From Mycobacterium asiaticum (GTDB taxonomy: Bacteria; Actinomycetota; Actinomycetes; Mycobacteriales; Mycobacteriaceae), in assembly GCF_001673635.1 (NCBI RefSeq), contig NZ_LZMH01000078.1, positions 24,732-88,731 on the forward strand: DNA of 64,000 nucleotides. The letters are read 5' to 3'. Of this stretch, positions 16,345 through 25,493 are shown piece by piece. The number at the start of each line of letters is the position of its first letter. The first letter of the stretch is position 1. Below the pieces are notes generated by a model. It was given only the letters and a program-made list of their open reading frames with translations, searched no databases and was not told where the DNA came from. Position numbers and translations under genes: made by a program.

Positions 16345-18947
16345 CCGCCGCCCTTCAGCCGGATCTTCCACCGCACGAAGCCCAGGTAGAAGATGCTCAG
16401 CACCACCAGCATCGCCATGTCGAAGCTCCAGGCACCGGCCGTGTGTTTCCAGTGCGAGTCCTTTGGCACCTGGGGCACCGGACACAACTTCGTCAGGTCG
16501 ATGGTCGATGCCGAGGTGGCAAAGCCCCACCGCGCCGGGGTCAGCCAGGACATCTGATCGAGCCCCAGGCGGTTGGTGACCGGAATCATGCCGCCGGAGA
16601 ACACCAGCTGCGACATGACGGCCACCACCAGCAGCGGCATGATCTGCTCGTTGGATTTCGCCACCGACGACAACACCAGCCCCAGCATCGCCGAGGCGAC
16701 AGTGGTTGCCGCGATGTCGACGTACAACTCGATCGCCGAGCTGCCGAGCAAAACGGCGCTCTCCTTCGGACCCGGCTTGCCGAGCAGCGCGATCACCGTG
16801 ACGATCGCCGACTGGATGAGCGCCAGCACGGTGTACACGCACACCTTGGCCAGCAGATAGGCCGTGGTCGACAACCCGACCGCTTGCTCACGCAGGAAGA
16901 TGGCGCGCTCACCGATGAGGTCGCGGATCGTCAGCGCCGTTCCCATGAAGACCGCGCCGACGTTGAGCAGCACCAGGATCTGGGCCGGCTCGGTGGGCGC
17001 TTCACTCGTCAATGGCGGGGCGTTGAAGCCGACGTCGCCGGGCACTGACATCGACAGTGCACCCATGATGAACGGCAATATCGCCAGGAAGATGAAGTAG
17101 CCGCGGTCGGAAATGATCAGCCGCAACTGCCGTCTGGCGATCGTCGAGAACTGCCGGAACAGGCTGGTGTGCGCGGCCTCGCCGAGCTCGGCGGGTTGTT
17201 CCGTCGGCGGTGCCGGCGGCGGGGGACCCGTCTGCGCGAGATAACGGGCCTTGGCGCCGTCCGGGTCTTCGGCCACCGAGCTGAAGATGTCCGCCCAGTT
17301 GGTCGTCCCCATCGCCGGCCCGATCTGGCTGGGCGGCCCGCAGAACGCGGTCTTGCCCCCGGGGGCCAGCAGCAGCACCTGGTCGCACACATCCAGGTAG
17401 GTCAGCGAGTGGGTGACCACCAGCACCACACGACCGGCGTCGGCCAACTGGCGCAGCATCGTCATGACCTGCCGGTCGAGCGCGGGGTCCAGGCCGGAGG
17501 TGGGCTCGTCGAGGATCAGCAGCGACGGGCCGGTCAGCAGCTCCAGCGCCACCGAAGCGCGCTTGCGCTGACCGCCCGACAGCTTGTCCACCCGGGTCTC
17601 GAGGTGCTTGGTCATCTCGAGTTCCTCGAGGACCCGGGCCACCACCTGCTCGCGGTCTTCCTTGGTGGTGTCCGGCGGCAGCCGCAGTTCGGCGGCGTAC
17701 ATCAGGGCCTGCTTGACGGTCAGCTGTCCGTGCACCACGTCGTCCTGGGGCACCATGCCGATCCTGCTGCGCAGCGAGGCGTATTCGGCGTGCACGTTGT
17801 GCCCCTCGAACGCCACTGTGCCGCTGGTCGGGTGGGTGTATCCGGCGACCAGCTTGGCGAAGGTCGACTTGCCCGCGCCCGACGGCCCGATGACCGCGGT
17901 GAGCATTCCGGGCCGAGCGGTCAGCGAGATGTTGTCCAGCAGCGTCTTGTTGCCCTCGATCGTCCAGGTCACGCCCCGTACATCGAGGCCGCCGGTGCGC
18001 GTCTCGAGCAGGCTTTCCTCGCGCCGGGACAGCGCGCCGTTGGCGAAGACGAGGTCGATGTTGCCGATCGTCACCACGTCGCCGTCGCGCAGTTGCGCGG
18101 AATCGACGCGGGCCCCGTTGACGAACGTTCCGTTGATGCTGCGGTTGTCACGGATCTCGGTGCCGTGGGGTCCCGGGATCAGAGTGGCGTGGTGGCGCGA
18201 GGCCAGCACCTCGGGAATGACGATGTCGTTGTCGTCGGCGCGACCGATCTTCACCGCACCTGGCGGCAGGTCACCCGCGCTCCGCCCGGGCCGCAGGATC
18301 TTCATCATCGAGGTCCTGCTGCCCGCCTCGGCCGTGCGACCGATCACGGGAGGCGGCTGCTGCTGCGCTGAGGAACGGTAGATCTGCGGTGCCGGCTGGG
18401 GCCCGCTGGGGTATTGACCGCCCGGTGAGTGCATCTGTTGCGGACCGGACGGGTACCGGGGCTGACTGGGATGCGCGCCGGTGGGCGGCGGCGACGGCAT
18501 CCGGCTGGTGGACGGTTGCTGCGGCGGCCCGCCCCAGTTAGCACCGCTCGGGGGGCCGGACGGGACGGGCCCGCTCGGCCTGGCCGGGATCGCCATGGCG
18601 GTCGTTGGTGGCGGCCGGCCGACCGACCCCTGGTCACGGCGGCCGACCTCGAAGTCCAGCGCCGGCCCATCCGGGTTACCGATATTGATGCGCTGACCGT
18701 CCTGGATGTCGACCGCCGGAACACGTCGCCCGTTGACGTACAGCCCGTTGAGGCTGCCATTGTCGATGGCAACCCATCGGCCCTGGTCAAAGCGCAGCAG
18801 TAGGTGTACCCGGGATATCAGCGGATGCGCGACACGCACGTCGGCGCGCAGGTCGCGGCCAATGACTACGTCGTTGCCTGCGGCGAAGGTGCGTTCAGCT
18901 CCGTCATACCGCACGGTCAGCACAGGCGGGGCGGCTGTTTGGGTCAT
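16341..18947 (-). CDS. FHA-domain ABC transporter (Rv1747-like)
   Basis: An 868-residue protein with two FHA phosphothreonine-binding domains (about residues 10-100 and 215-310) joined by a Pro/Gly-rich linker, then an ABC ATPase (Walker A GPSGAGKST 354-362, LSGGQ 456-460, Walker B LLILDEP from 477) and a C-terminal membrane domain with about six helices (ABC-2 type). This matches Rv1747, an exporter of cell-wall lipid material regulated by PknF phosphorylation. A conserved threonine stands before SMMKILRP (about residue 212), where Rv1747 is phosphorylated. The ATG at 18947 is used rather than an upstream in-frame start. PknF lies downstream in the opposite gene order sense, 79 bases away, reading toward it. 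Confidence 0.93.
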   Translation of the reverse strand: MTQTAAPPVLTVRYDGAERTFAAGNDVVIGRDLRADVRVAHPLISRVHLLLRFDQGRWVAIDNGSLNGLYVNGRRVPAVDIQDGQRINIGNPDGPALDFEVGRRDQGSVGRPPPTTAMAIPARPSGPVPSGPPSGANWGGPPQQPSTSRMPSPPPTGAHPSQPRYPSGPQQMHSPGGQYPSGPQPAPQIYRSSAQQQPPPVIGRTAEAGSRTSMMKILRPGRSAGDLPPGAVKIGRADDNDIVIPEVLASRHHATLIPGPHGTEIRDNRSINGTFVNGARVDSAQLRDGDVVTIGNIDLVFANGALSRREESLLETRTGGLDVRGVTWTIEGNKTLLDNISLTARPGMLTAVIGPSGAGKSTFAKLVAGYTHPTSGTVAFEGHNVHAEYASLRSRIGMVPQDDVVHGQLTVKQALMYAAELRLPPDTTKEDREQVVARVLEELEMTKHLETRVDKLSGGQRKRASVALELLTGPSLLILDEPTSGLDPALDRQVMTMLRQLADAGRVVLVVTHSLTYLDVCDQVLLLAPGGKTAFCGPPSQIGPAMGTTNWADIFSSVAEDPDGAKARYLAQTGPPPPAPPTEQPAELGEAAHTSLFRQFSTIARRQLRLIISDRGYFIFLAILPFIMGALSMSVPGDVGFNAPPLTSEAPTEPAQILVLLNVGAVFMGTALTIRDLIGERAIFLREQAVGLSTTAYLLAKVCVYTVLALIQSAIVTVIALLGKPGPKESAVLLGSSAIELYVDIAATTVASAMLGLVLSSVAKSNEQIMPLLVVAVMSQLVFSGGMIPVTNRLGLDQMSWLTPARWGFATSASTIDLTKLCPVPQVPKDSHWKHTAGAWSFDMAMLVVLSIFYLGFVRWKIRLKGGG

Positions 18948-19026
18948 CGCAGGCAACTCTATCGGCAGGAATGCCAACTGCAGAAGCAGAACGTGAAATA
19001 TGGGTTACCGGCGCGACTTTGCCGCG

Positions 19027-20424
19027 TCACGGCAGTCCGTTGCTGCGCAAAATCTCCTCGCGGCACTGACGCCGGGTTTGGCCGGTCTGTTGCATGCAGA
19101 TGCGGATCGGCCCCTCCTGCTCCGTCGGCACCGGCGACTCGCTCGGCTCGGGCGCTGAGCTGACGGTCGCGCTGGCGACGGTGTTCTCGGTCAACGACCA
19201 GATAGTCGCATCGGAGTCCTGCAGCTTCGAGCAGTATGCGGTGGCCCCGGTCTTGGTTATGCCGGTGCTGCCCAGAGGTGCACACACGGCACCGATCGCG
19301 ACGACGGGCACGGGAACCGCCGGGCCCGTCGTGGCGGACCCCGTCGGGGCCGGCGTTTGCTGCGCGGGCACGGACGCGGGGGCGGAGGTTGTGGCCGACG
19401 AGGTCCGCGCCCCGGGCGCGGCGTGCTCTTCTTCGTCGGCCCTCTCGTACTCGCGGATCGCCAGCGCAACGGCGATGACCAGCAGAATCGCCAGCACCGC
19501 AGGGATCAGTACGGCGGGACGCAGCGAACCCTTGGGCGGTGCGGTGACGGGCATGGAGGCGCTGGTGGCCTCGGCGTCGCCGACATCGCCGAGATGATGG
19601 CCGAGGGCCCGCGCGAAATCGACGCACCGCAGATACCGGTCCTTGGGATCCTTCGCCAACGCCTTGGCGAATACCGGATCGAGATTGGCCAGCGCCGGCC
19701 GGCGGTCGCCGATGGCTGGCGGCGACGCGCTGAGGTGCTGACTGATCACCACGGCGGGGTTCGAATGCTGAAACGGTGGCGCCCCGGTCAACAACTGGAA
19801 CGCCGAAGCCGCCAGCGCGTATTGATCGGCGCGCCCGTCCAGATCGTTGCCCATCAGCTGTTCGGGGGCGGCGTAGGCCACGGTGCCGACGGTCATGTTG
19901 GTGGCGGTCAATCCGGTGGACTCACCGACCAGCCCGGCGATCCCGAAATCCGCCAACATAATTCGTCGATCCGGCGAGTCGGGTCGTGCGATGAGGATGT
20001 TTGCCGGCTTGACGTCGCGGTGCAGCAGCTTGTGCTCGTGCGCGTAGTCGAGCGCTTCGGCCACCGCGGTGATGATGTCGACGACCTCCGGGCCGGGCAT
20101 GCCGCCGGTGTACCGCTCCTCCAGCAACTGACCGGCGTCGGTGCCGTCCACGTAGTCCATGTCGATCCAGAGCTGGCCGTCGGTCTCACCCCGGTCGTGC
20201 ACGGCAACGATGTGCTGGTGCCACAGGGCCGCCGCGGTGTCGGCTTCGCGGTGGAACCGCTCCCGGTATTCGCGGTCGGCGGAGACGTCGGTCCGCAGCA
20301 CCTTGAGCGCGTCCTGCCGGGGCAGTCGCGGGTGCCGGGCCAGGTAAACCTCGCCCATTCCGCCGGATCCCAGCCGCCTGATGATGGTGTATCCGGCAAA
20401 CGTCGAACCTTCGTCGAGCGCCAT
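19027..20424 (-). CDS. pknF: transmembrane Ser/Thr protein kinase PknF
   Basis: A 465-residue kinase. The kinase domain (about 10-275) shows the glycine loop GSGGMGEVY, Lys41, HRD (135-137), DFG (159-161) and an activation loop TATNMTVGT. One membrane helix (about 303-323) leads to a Thr/Pro-rich linker and a short extracellular domain with cysteines (GAVCAPLGS, AYCSKLQ, ICMQQTG, QCREEI). The last stretch QTGQTRRQCREEI matches my memory of Rv1746. It phosphorylates the FHA-ABC transporter encoded next to it. The ATG at 20424 is chosen by the family N-terminus; a longer reading to 20955 is not supported. It is divergent from a 69-residue acidic protein. Confidence 0.93.
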   Translation of the reverse strand: MALDEGSTFAGYTIIRRLGSGGMGEVYLARHPRLPRQDALKVLRTDVSADREYRERFHREADTAAALWHQHIVAVHDRGETDGQLWIDMDYVDGTDAGQLLEERYTGGMPGPEVVDIITAVAEALDYAHEHKLLHRDVKPANILIARPDSPDRRIMLADFGIAGLVGESTGLTATNMTVGTVAYAAPEQLMGNDLDGRADQYALAASAFQLLTGAPPFQHSNPAVVISQHLSASPPAIGDRRPALANLDPVFAKALAKDPKDRYLRCVDFARALGHHLGDVGDAEATSASMPVTAPPKGSLRPAVLIPAVLAILLVIAVALAIREYERADEEEHAAPGARTSSATTSAPASVPAQQTPAPTGSATTGPAVPVPVVAIGAVCAPLGSTGITKTGATAYCSKLQDSDATIWSLTENTVASATVSSAPEPSESPVPTEQEGPIRICMQQTGQTRRQCREEILRSNGLP

Positions 20425-20524
20425 GGCGGCATAGTAGCCCGCAGTCTCGGCCGGGAAACCGAGGATTCCCGCGCCGCCGCAGGGCTGGAGTTTTGTCCAT
20501 GGGGTGTCGGGTAATCCGGCGTCC

Positions 20525-20734
20525 ATGTACGACCGCGCAGAATTCCCCGACGATGTGCCCATCCCCGACGCGGCCGAGCAGCAGCGGCCCACCGTCGATT
20601 CGCTGTTCGAGGAGGAGTCCGAGGTGCAGGAGTCCGGTGACGTGCCGCTGGAGGCCGACGCGGCGGACTGGCAGGAACAGCAGCGGACGGTGCCGGTAGA
20701 TCCTGAGCTGGAAGAGCCCGATCGGCGCGAATGA
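20525..20734 (+). CDS. small acidic protein, function unknown
   Basis: A 69-residue, strongly acidic protein (MYDRAEFPDDVPIPD...) with no cysteine, no signal peptide and no membrane segment; probably disordered. The sequence is clean coding in a 490-base gap between pknF and the next small gene, and its N-terminus looks like a conserved short mycobacterial family. The ATG at 20525 is preferred; a GTG at 20504 would add seven residues. Divergent from pknF, so promoters of both lie at 20425-20524. It might be a kinase substrate or partner, but only its position suggests this. Confidence 0.62.
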   Translation: MYDRAEFPDDVPIPDAAEQQRPTVDSLFEEESEVQESGDVPLEADAADWQEQQRTVPVDPELEEPDRRE

Positions 20735-20914
20735 GGACCGGATCGCCGACTCAGTTGTTCGGCGGCGGCGGACTGTAAATGTGCCGTCAAACTCTCGTAA
20801 AAAGGGCCTGAAAAGGGCCCGGCCGCGTCGCGCCCGGGACCCGGTCGGCATACGTTTGGATCGGCCGTCGATCGGGGGGCGCCTTGGCCAGTCCCCCTTC
20901 GTAAGGAGGTAGTC

Positions 20915-21079
20915 ATGCCGAAGGTTGAGGCGCGACTCCGCCAGCAGTTGCGCAATTACGCCGTCGAGTTGCGCCAGGTGGCCTACACCCTGCCCAACGG
21001 GGTGGGCGAGCATGATCTGCTCCGGTTGTCCGACCAGATGCGTGCCGCTGCCGATGAGGTCGGGTCCGTCAGCGCCTGA
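20915..21079 (+). CDS. 54-residue helical protein with strong ribosome binding site
   Basis: The ATG at 20915 follows AAGGAGGT (20903-20910), one of the strongest Shine-Dalgarno matches in the window, by four bases. The product is MPKVEARLRQQLRNYAVEL onward, mostly amphipathic helix with a TLPNGVGEHD turn in the middle and ending GSVSA. It contains no cysteine or membrane segment. Upstream, AAAAGGGCC occurs twice at 20798-20820 in likely promoter DNA. The helical hairpin design could suit a small DNA-, RNA- or protein-binding factor; no function is proposed. Convergent with the molybdoenzyme gene. Confidence 0.65.
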   Translation: MPKVEARLRQQLRNYAVELRQVAYTLPNGVGEHDLLRLSDQMRAAADEVGSVSA

Positions 21080-21089
21080 CGGCCGGTGC

Positions 21090-23306
21090 TCAGCTGACCG
21101 TCACCGGGATCCCGTTCAGGACCCCGTTGCCGGACGGTTCGTCGACGAACGTCGGCGGCGACAGCACATTGGTGTTGACCCCGGGTGAGGCGCTGGCCAC
21201 CGACAGCCGGGTCCCTGGTTTGTCGTGTCCCCACCCGTGCGGCATCGACACCACACCCGGCCTGATCGCATCGGTGATCTCGACCGGCACCTTGATCTCG
21301 CCGGACTCGGACTTGACCGTGACGATGTCCTCGTCGGAGATGCGGCGGCGGGCCGCGTCCTGCGGATGCATCAGCAGGGTGCAGCGGTCCTTGCCCTTCA
21401 TCAGCGACGGCACGTTGTGCAGCCAGGAGTTGTTGGAGCGCAGGTGCCGACGGTTGACCAGCACGAGCGGGTCGGCCGGCCGGTCCAACCGGGCGGCGAG
21501 CCGGGGTAGGTCGTCAAGCAGGTACTGCGGCGCGAGCCGGATCTTCTTGTCGGGAGTGCCGAGGATCTCGGGCAGCTGCGGCACCATCGGCCCGAAATCG
21601 ATTCCGTTCGGATTGGCCTTGAGGAGCTCCAGCGTCAAGCCACCCGGGTTCTCGCCGTAGCGATCACCGAAGGGCCCGGTACGCAGGGTGAGGTCCAGCA
21701 TTCGTTCGGGTCCGCCGTTGTTTTTGAGTCCGCCCTGGTCGTAGTGCCGGCGGATGGTGGCACCGTCGAGGCCCCTGGTGAATGCCAGATAGTCGAAAAA
21801 GCCGTCGTCGATGGCGACGACGTCGACCTCCTCGGCGGGGGTGCCGGTGCACAGACCGGTAAGCCGGATCAGGATCTCCCACTCGTGCGGGCGGTCACCG
21901 GGGTCGAACACCGGCGCGGAGTAGTTGGCAAAGCTTCCGATGGCGAACTGCAGCACCAGGTCGTCGTGGTGCGGCTGCTCGAGCGGCGACAGCCCGGGCA
22001 GGATCACATTGGCGTGCCGGGTGGTCTCGTTGACCCAATTGTCAACGGAGATCATGGCTTCCAGCATCGGCAGGGCTTCGTCCAGCTTGTCGCCGGCCGG
22101 CGAGGACAGCACCGGGTTGCCCGCGACGGTGATCAGCGCCTTGAGTTGCCCCTCCCCCGGTGTGGCTATCTCCTCGACCAGGCACGACACCGGAACCTGG
22201 CCCAGGACTTCCTTCGCCCCGCGCACCCGCGTTTGCCAGCGGCCGAATTCCGGTGCGCCGCCTTCGAGTCCCGGCAACGGCTGGGTGGTGATGGACCAGG
22301 CCGCAGGCCGCGGGAACATGGCGCCGCCCGGCACGTCGAAATGCCCGGTGAGAATGTTGATGACGTCGACCAGCCAGCTGGCCAGGCTGCCGAATTCCTG
22401 ATTGCACAGTCCGATCCGGCCGTATACCACCGATTTCTCGGTGCCGGCCAGTTCCCGGGCCAACTTTTTGATGCGCTCCTCGTCGATACCGGTGACCGCA
22501 CTCACCCGACTCGGCGGCCACTGGGCGGCGACCTCGCGCATCGCGTCCAGGCCCTCGACGTATGGCGCTGCGTGCACCAGCCCTTCGGCGAACAGCGTGT
22601 GCGCGACCGCCAGCAGCAGCGCCGCGTCGGTGCCCGGCACGATGGGCAGCCACTCGCTGGCGTGGGCGGCGGTGACGGTGCGCACCGGGTCGACCACAAT
22701 CACCTTGCCGCGCTTGACAATCGCATCGATGAGACCCATGACATTCGGCGCGGCAAGTAGTGAGCCCTGCGATGCCGCCGGGTTGGCGCCCATGATCACC
22801 AGCAGGTTGGTTCGTTCGATGTCGGGTACCGGGAAGTTCCACCAGCCGCCATACATCAGATGTGATGACAGATTCTTGGGCCACTGGTCCACGGTGCCCG
22901 GCGAGTAGGTGACCGGCATCCCGGACATGCCCAGCAGCACACCCGTGTACCGGGCCAGCGAGAACGAATGGGCCAGCGGGTTGCCCGTGTAGGCGGTGAC
23001 CGCGCCAATGCCGTATTTGTTGATCACCGGTGTGAGCAGCTCGGTGCAGCGACGAAACGCCGCGTCCCAAGTCACTTCCTGAAACTGTCCGTCGACCTTG
23101 ATCAGCGGCTGCCGGATTCGGTCGGGGTCATCGTGCAGACCGGCCAGGGAGGCGCCCTTGGGACAGATGTGACCGCGGCTCCATACGTCGTCCCGGTTGC
23201 CGCGGATGCCGGCAACCTTTCCCTCTTGCACTCGAATCTCCAAGCCGCACATGGCTTCACACAGTGGGCAGGTGTGCAGATACCTGCCGTCTCGGGGGCT
23301 GCTCAC
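21090..23306 (-). CDS. molybdopterin (bis-MGD) oxidoreductase with N-terminal 4Fe-4S site
   Basis: A 738-residue member of the DMSO-reductase/formate-dehydrogenase superfamily. An N-terminal iron-sulfur site reads C13-x2-C16-x3-C20-x27-C48 (TCPLCEAMCG and ICPKG), followed by molybdopterin-binding blocks (VIMGANPAASQG, VDPVRT) and a C-terminal cofactor domain (MHPQDAARRRISDEDIV, MPHGWG). No twin-arginine signal is seen, so it is probably cytoplasmic. It resembles Rv0197 of M. tuberculosis in size and type (from memory). The GTG at 23306 puts the first cysteine at residue 13. It lies 38 bases after the ICMT-like gene and is the third gene of the type III PKS operon, an unusual partner. Confidence 0.88.
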   Translation of the reverse strand: MSSPRDGRYLHTCPLCEAMCGLEIRVQEGKVAGIRGNRDDVWSRGHICPKGASLAGLHDDPDRIRQPLIKVDGQFQEVTWDAAFRRCTELLTPVINKYGIGAVTAYTGNPLAHSFSLARYTGVLLGMSGMPVTYSPGTVDQWPKNLSSHLMYGGWWNFPVPDIERTNLLVIMGANPAASQGSLLAAPNVMGLIDAIVKRGKVIVVDPVRTVTAAHASEWLPIVPGTDAALLLAVAHTLFAEGLVHAAPYVEGLDAMREVAAQWPPSRVSAVTGIDEERIKKLARELAGTEKSVVYGRIGLCNQEFGSLASWLVDVINILTGHFDVPGGAMFPRPAAWSITTQPLPGLEGGAPEFGRWQTRVRGAKEVLGQVPVSCLVEEIATPGEGQLKALITVAGNPVLSSPAGDKLDEALPMLEAMISVDNWVNETTRHANVILPGLSPLEQPHHDDLVLQFAIGSFANYSAPVFDPGDRPHEWEILIRLTGLCTGTPAEEVDVVAIDDGFFDYLAFTRGLDGATIRRHYDQGGLKNNGGPERMLDLTLRTGPFGDRYGENPGGLTLELLKANPNGIDFGPMVPQLPEILGTPDKKIRLAPQYLLDDLPRLAARLDRPADPLVLVNRRHLRSNNSWLHNVPSLMKGKDRCTLLMHPQDAARRRISDEDIVTVKSESGEIKVPVEITDAIRPGVVSMPHGWGHDKPGTRLSVASASPGVNTNVLSPPTFVDEPSGNGVLNGIPVTVS

Positions 23307-23344
23307 CCACCCACTGTATTCCGCTACTACGGGTATCGGAAGCC

Positions 23345-23848
23345 CTAGACGTAGCCCAGCGCCACGTTCTCGGCGCGGATCCGGACGTTGAGTACCGCGG
23401 CGTTGGCGGCGCTGAACACGAGCGCCGTGACCCAGGCCGAATGCACCAGCGGCAGGGCCGCCACCTCCGCCGCGACGGCGGTGTAGTTGGGGTGCCGAAT
23501 CCACTTGTAGATCCCGCCGGTGACCAGCGGCGCACCTGGAATCACGATCAGTCGCGGATTCCAGCGCTTGCCCAGGGTCGCGACACAGCGCCACCGAACG
23601 ACGGTGCTCAGCGCGACGATCGCGACCATGGGCCAGCCCAGCCAGGGGATGAACGGGCGGTGCAGTGCCCAGACCTCACCGACGCACGAGACGAGGAGCA
23701 GTCCGTGCATGCTGACCATCACCGGATAGTGACCGCGGCCGAACTCCCGGCCGCCCCGCGCAATCGACCATGCCGCGTTGCGCCTGGCGACCACGAGCTC
23801 GACGAGTCGTTCGACGCCGATGGCCAGGATGAACAGGAAGTAGAACAT
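23345..23848 (-). CDS. isoprenylcysteine carboxyl methyltransferase (ICMT)-family membrane protein
   Basis: A 167-residue integral membrane protein with four to five hydrophobic segments and the family core near the C-terminus (TGGIYKWIRHPNYTA, the RHPNY motif that binds SAM). In Streptomyces such proteins accompany type III polyketide synthases and methylate alkylresorcinols (srsA-srsB, as recalled). Here it directly follows a type III PKS, whose stop overlaps a possible GTG start at 23863; the ATG at 23848 is my choice because AGGA lies just upstream. It most likely O-methylates the PKS product at the membrane. Confidence 0.82.
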   Translation of the reverse strand: MFYFLFILAIGVERLVELVVARRNAAWSIARGGREFGRGHYPVMVSMHGLLLVSCVGEVWALHRPFIPWLGWPMVAIVALSTVVRWRCVATLGKRWNPRLIVIPGAPLVTGGIYKWIRHPNYTAVAAEVAALPLVHSAWVTALVFSAANAAVLNVRIRAENVALGYV

Positions 23849-23859
23849 GTCCTGTCCCC

Positions 23860-24966
23860 TCACCAGCGCAGCAGCAGCAGTTCGAAGCAGAAGCCGGGGC
23901 CCATCGCCATCATGACTCCGAACGAACCGTCCGACGGCGGATCAGCAACCGTCCGGCGCAGCACGTCAAGCACCGACGCCGAAGAAACGTTCCCGTTCTC
24001 CCGCATGGAGTTTCGGCTGTGTACCACGGCTTCGGGTGGCAGCCCGAGGGCGTTCTCGATGGAGTCGAGGACCTTCGGCCCGCCGGGATGGCAGATCCAT
24101 GCCGAGATGTCGGCGATCGACAATCCGTTCTCGGCCAGGAAGTCGTCGACCTCGCCACGTAGGTAGTCGTCGGCCATCTGCGGGACCTCACGGCCCATCA
24201 CCAGCCCGAATCCGTTGGAGCTGATGTCCCAGCCCATCACGCTGATGGTGTCCGGAATGACCCGACTGCGGGTGGCGACGACCTGAGGCTGACGGAACTC
24301 GGTGCGTCGCTGCGGAACCCGATCGGCGCCGGTCGCGACTACCGCAGCGGCACCGTCGCCGAACAGGCACACGCCGATCAGCGCGGGAATGGAGACATCG
24401 TCACGCTGCAGCGTCAGCGAGCACAGCTCCACCGACAACAGCACTACCACGTCGCCGGGAAAGCCCCGCAGGTAGTCGTGCACCCGAGCCATCCCCGCAG
24501 CACCCGCCACGCAGCCCAGCCCGAGCAGCGGAATGCGCTTCACGTCGGGCCGCAGTCCGACCCGCGAGATCAGTCGCGCATCGATGGTCGGTACCGCCAT
24601 CCCTGTGCTGGAGACGACCACGATCGCGTCCACTTCGCGTGGTTCGATGCCGGCCGCGTCCAGGGCCGAAAGTACCGCTCGCTCACCAAGTTCCGTCGCG
24701 ACTTCGATGTAGGCGTTATTGGCCTCGGTGAAGCCGCTCAGTTCCGGGTAGCGCGTGAGAGGAAGGGCCAGATTGCGTTCGTCGACACCGGCGGTGCTCG
24801 CGAAGCGCATGAAATCCGGGCCCGTCACCCGAGTCAGCACGCGTGCGACCTCGTCTTGATTGTGCCGGTGCGGCGGAAAGGCCACCGCGGTGCCGGCGAT
24901 CCGGGGTGCGCCGTGGTCGTGGCGGCCGGCTTGGTCGGCTGATCGGGAATACGTTGTAACAGTCAT
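23860..24966 (-). CDS. type III polyketide synthase (chalcone-synthase-like, Pks10/11/18 class)
   Basis: A 368-residue thiolase-fold synthase with the complete type III PKS triad: Cys152 in LGLGCVAGA, His293 in ICHPGGP and Asn326 in NGNVSSAS. It also has the C-terminal GPG loop (MAMGPGFCFE). These enzymes extend an acyl-CoA starter with malonyl-CoA and cyclise it to alkylpyrones or alkylresorcinols; mycobacterial members take long-chain starters through a tunnel. It is the first gene of an operon with the ICMT methyltransferase and the molybdoenzyme, and is divergent over 545 bases from a reductase-desaturase pair. Product unknown. Confidence 0.93.
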   Translation of the reverse strand: MTVTTYSRSADQAGRHDHGAPRIAGTAVAFPPHRHNQDEVARVLTRVTGPDFMRFASTAGVDERNLALPLTRYPELSGFTEANNAYIEVATELGERAVLSALDAAGIEPREVDAIVVVSSTGMAVPTIDARLISRVGLRPDVKRIPLLGLGCVAGAAGMARVHDYLRGFPGDVVVLLSVELCSLTLQRDDVSIPALIGVCLFGDGAAAVVATGADRVPQRRTEFRQPQVVATRSRVIPDTISVMGWDISSNGFGLVMGREVPQMADDYLRGEVDDFLAENGLSIADISAWICHPGGPKVLDSIENALGLPPEAVVHSRNSMRENGNVSSASVLDVLRRTVADPPSDGSFGVMMAMGPGFCFELLLLRW

Positions 24967-25393
24967 AGTTGGGCCACGAGGACCGATGGCTCGTTAGTTC
25001 ATCAAAAGACGGTTACCTGGAACACATTTCGCCTTTTCCGCTCCGCACAACAGATTGGCAGCCGCCTCTGAGGTGCTTTTCAGCCATCGCGCGTATGGTG
25101 CCATCGCCTGCCGAAGCCCTTGTCACGCTTAATCTTTGGTGACCGCACCGAACTAGGCCGCGTGTTCGCCGGCGCACGGGGTGGCGGTGCGGCCGTCGGC
25201 AACGCCGCCCGCCGAGCCTGGGTGGCCCTGCCGCGCGGGTCGCCACTCACCTCGTGCCGGGCGCGACGGTCGAGCGTCGTCTCGAGCCGGCATCGGCGCA
25301 ACTATTTGTTTTCGCAGGTGTGAACATCGGCATGGTGGGGAACCCGTTAGCTGACGTCTCGTCCGGCGCCACCTCTGATCGTGAATCTATCGC

Positions 25394-25410
25394 CACTCGG
25401 TGAACGAGTG
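25394..25410. promoter_or_regulatory. inverted repeat CACTCG-N5-CGAGTG
   Basis: Perfect 6-base arms with a GTGAA centre, about 100 bases upstream of the reductase start. A TetR- or GntR-like operator is possible; the assignment is inference. Confidence 0.45.
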
Positions 25411-25479
25411 TATTCTGTGCTGTAAACGCTCCGGCACTAGATACGCGCTGTTTATTTGATATTTCTATGCCGCCGGGTT

Positions 25480-25493
25480 TGTTTCAGTAAACA
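25480..25493. promoter_or_regulatory. inverted repeat TGTTT-CAGT-AAACA before the reductase gene
   Basis: Perfect 5-base arms and a 4-base centre end 18 bases before the ATG at 25512, inside the AT-rich promoter region. A protein bound here would block transcription of the reductase-desaturase pair. Fatty-acid desaturase pairs in mycobacteria are known to be under TetR-type repression. Confidence 0.5.

Noticed and set aside
19027..20955. Extended pknF reading starting at 20955
   Set aside because: It would run antisense through the small acidic protein gene; the kinase N-terminus is at 20424.
25120..25323. Short plus-strand frame in the 545-base spacer
   Set aside because: No ribosome binding site, Arg/Ser-rich shadow-like composition and no familiar motif.
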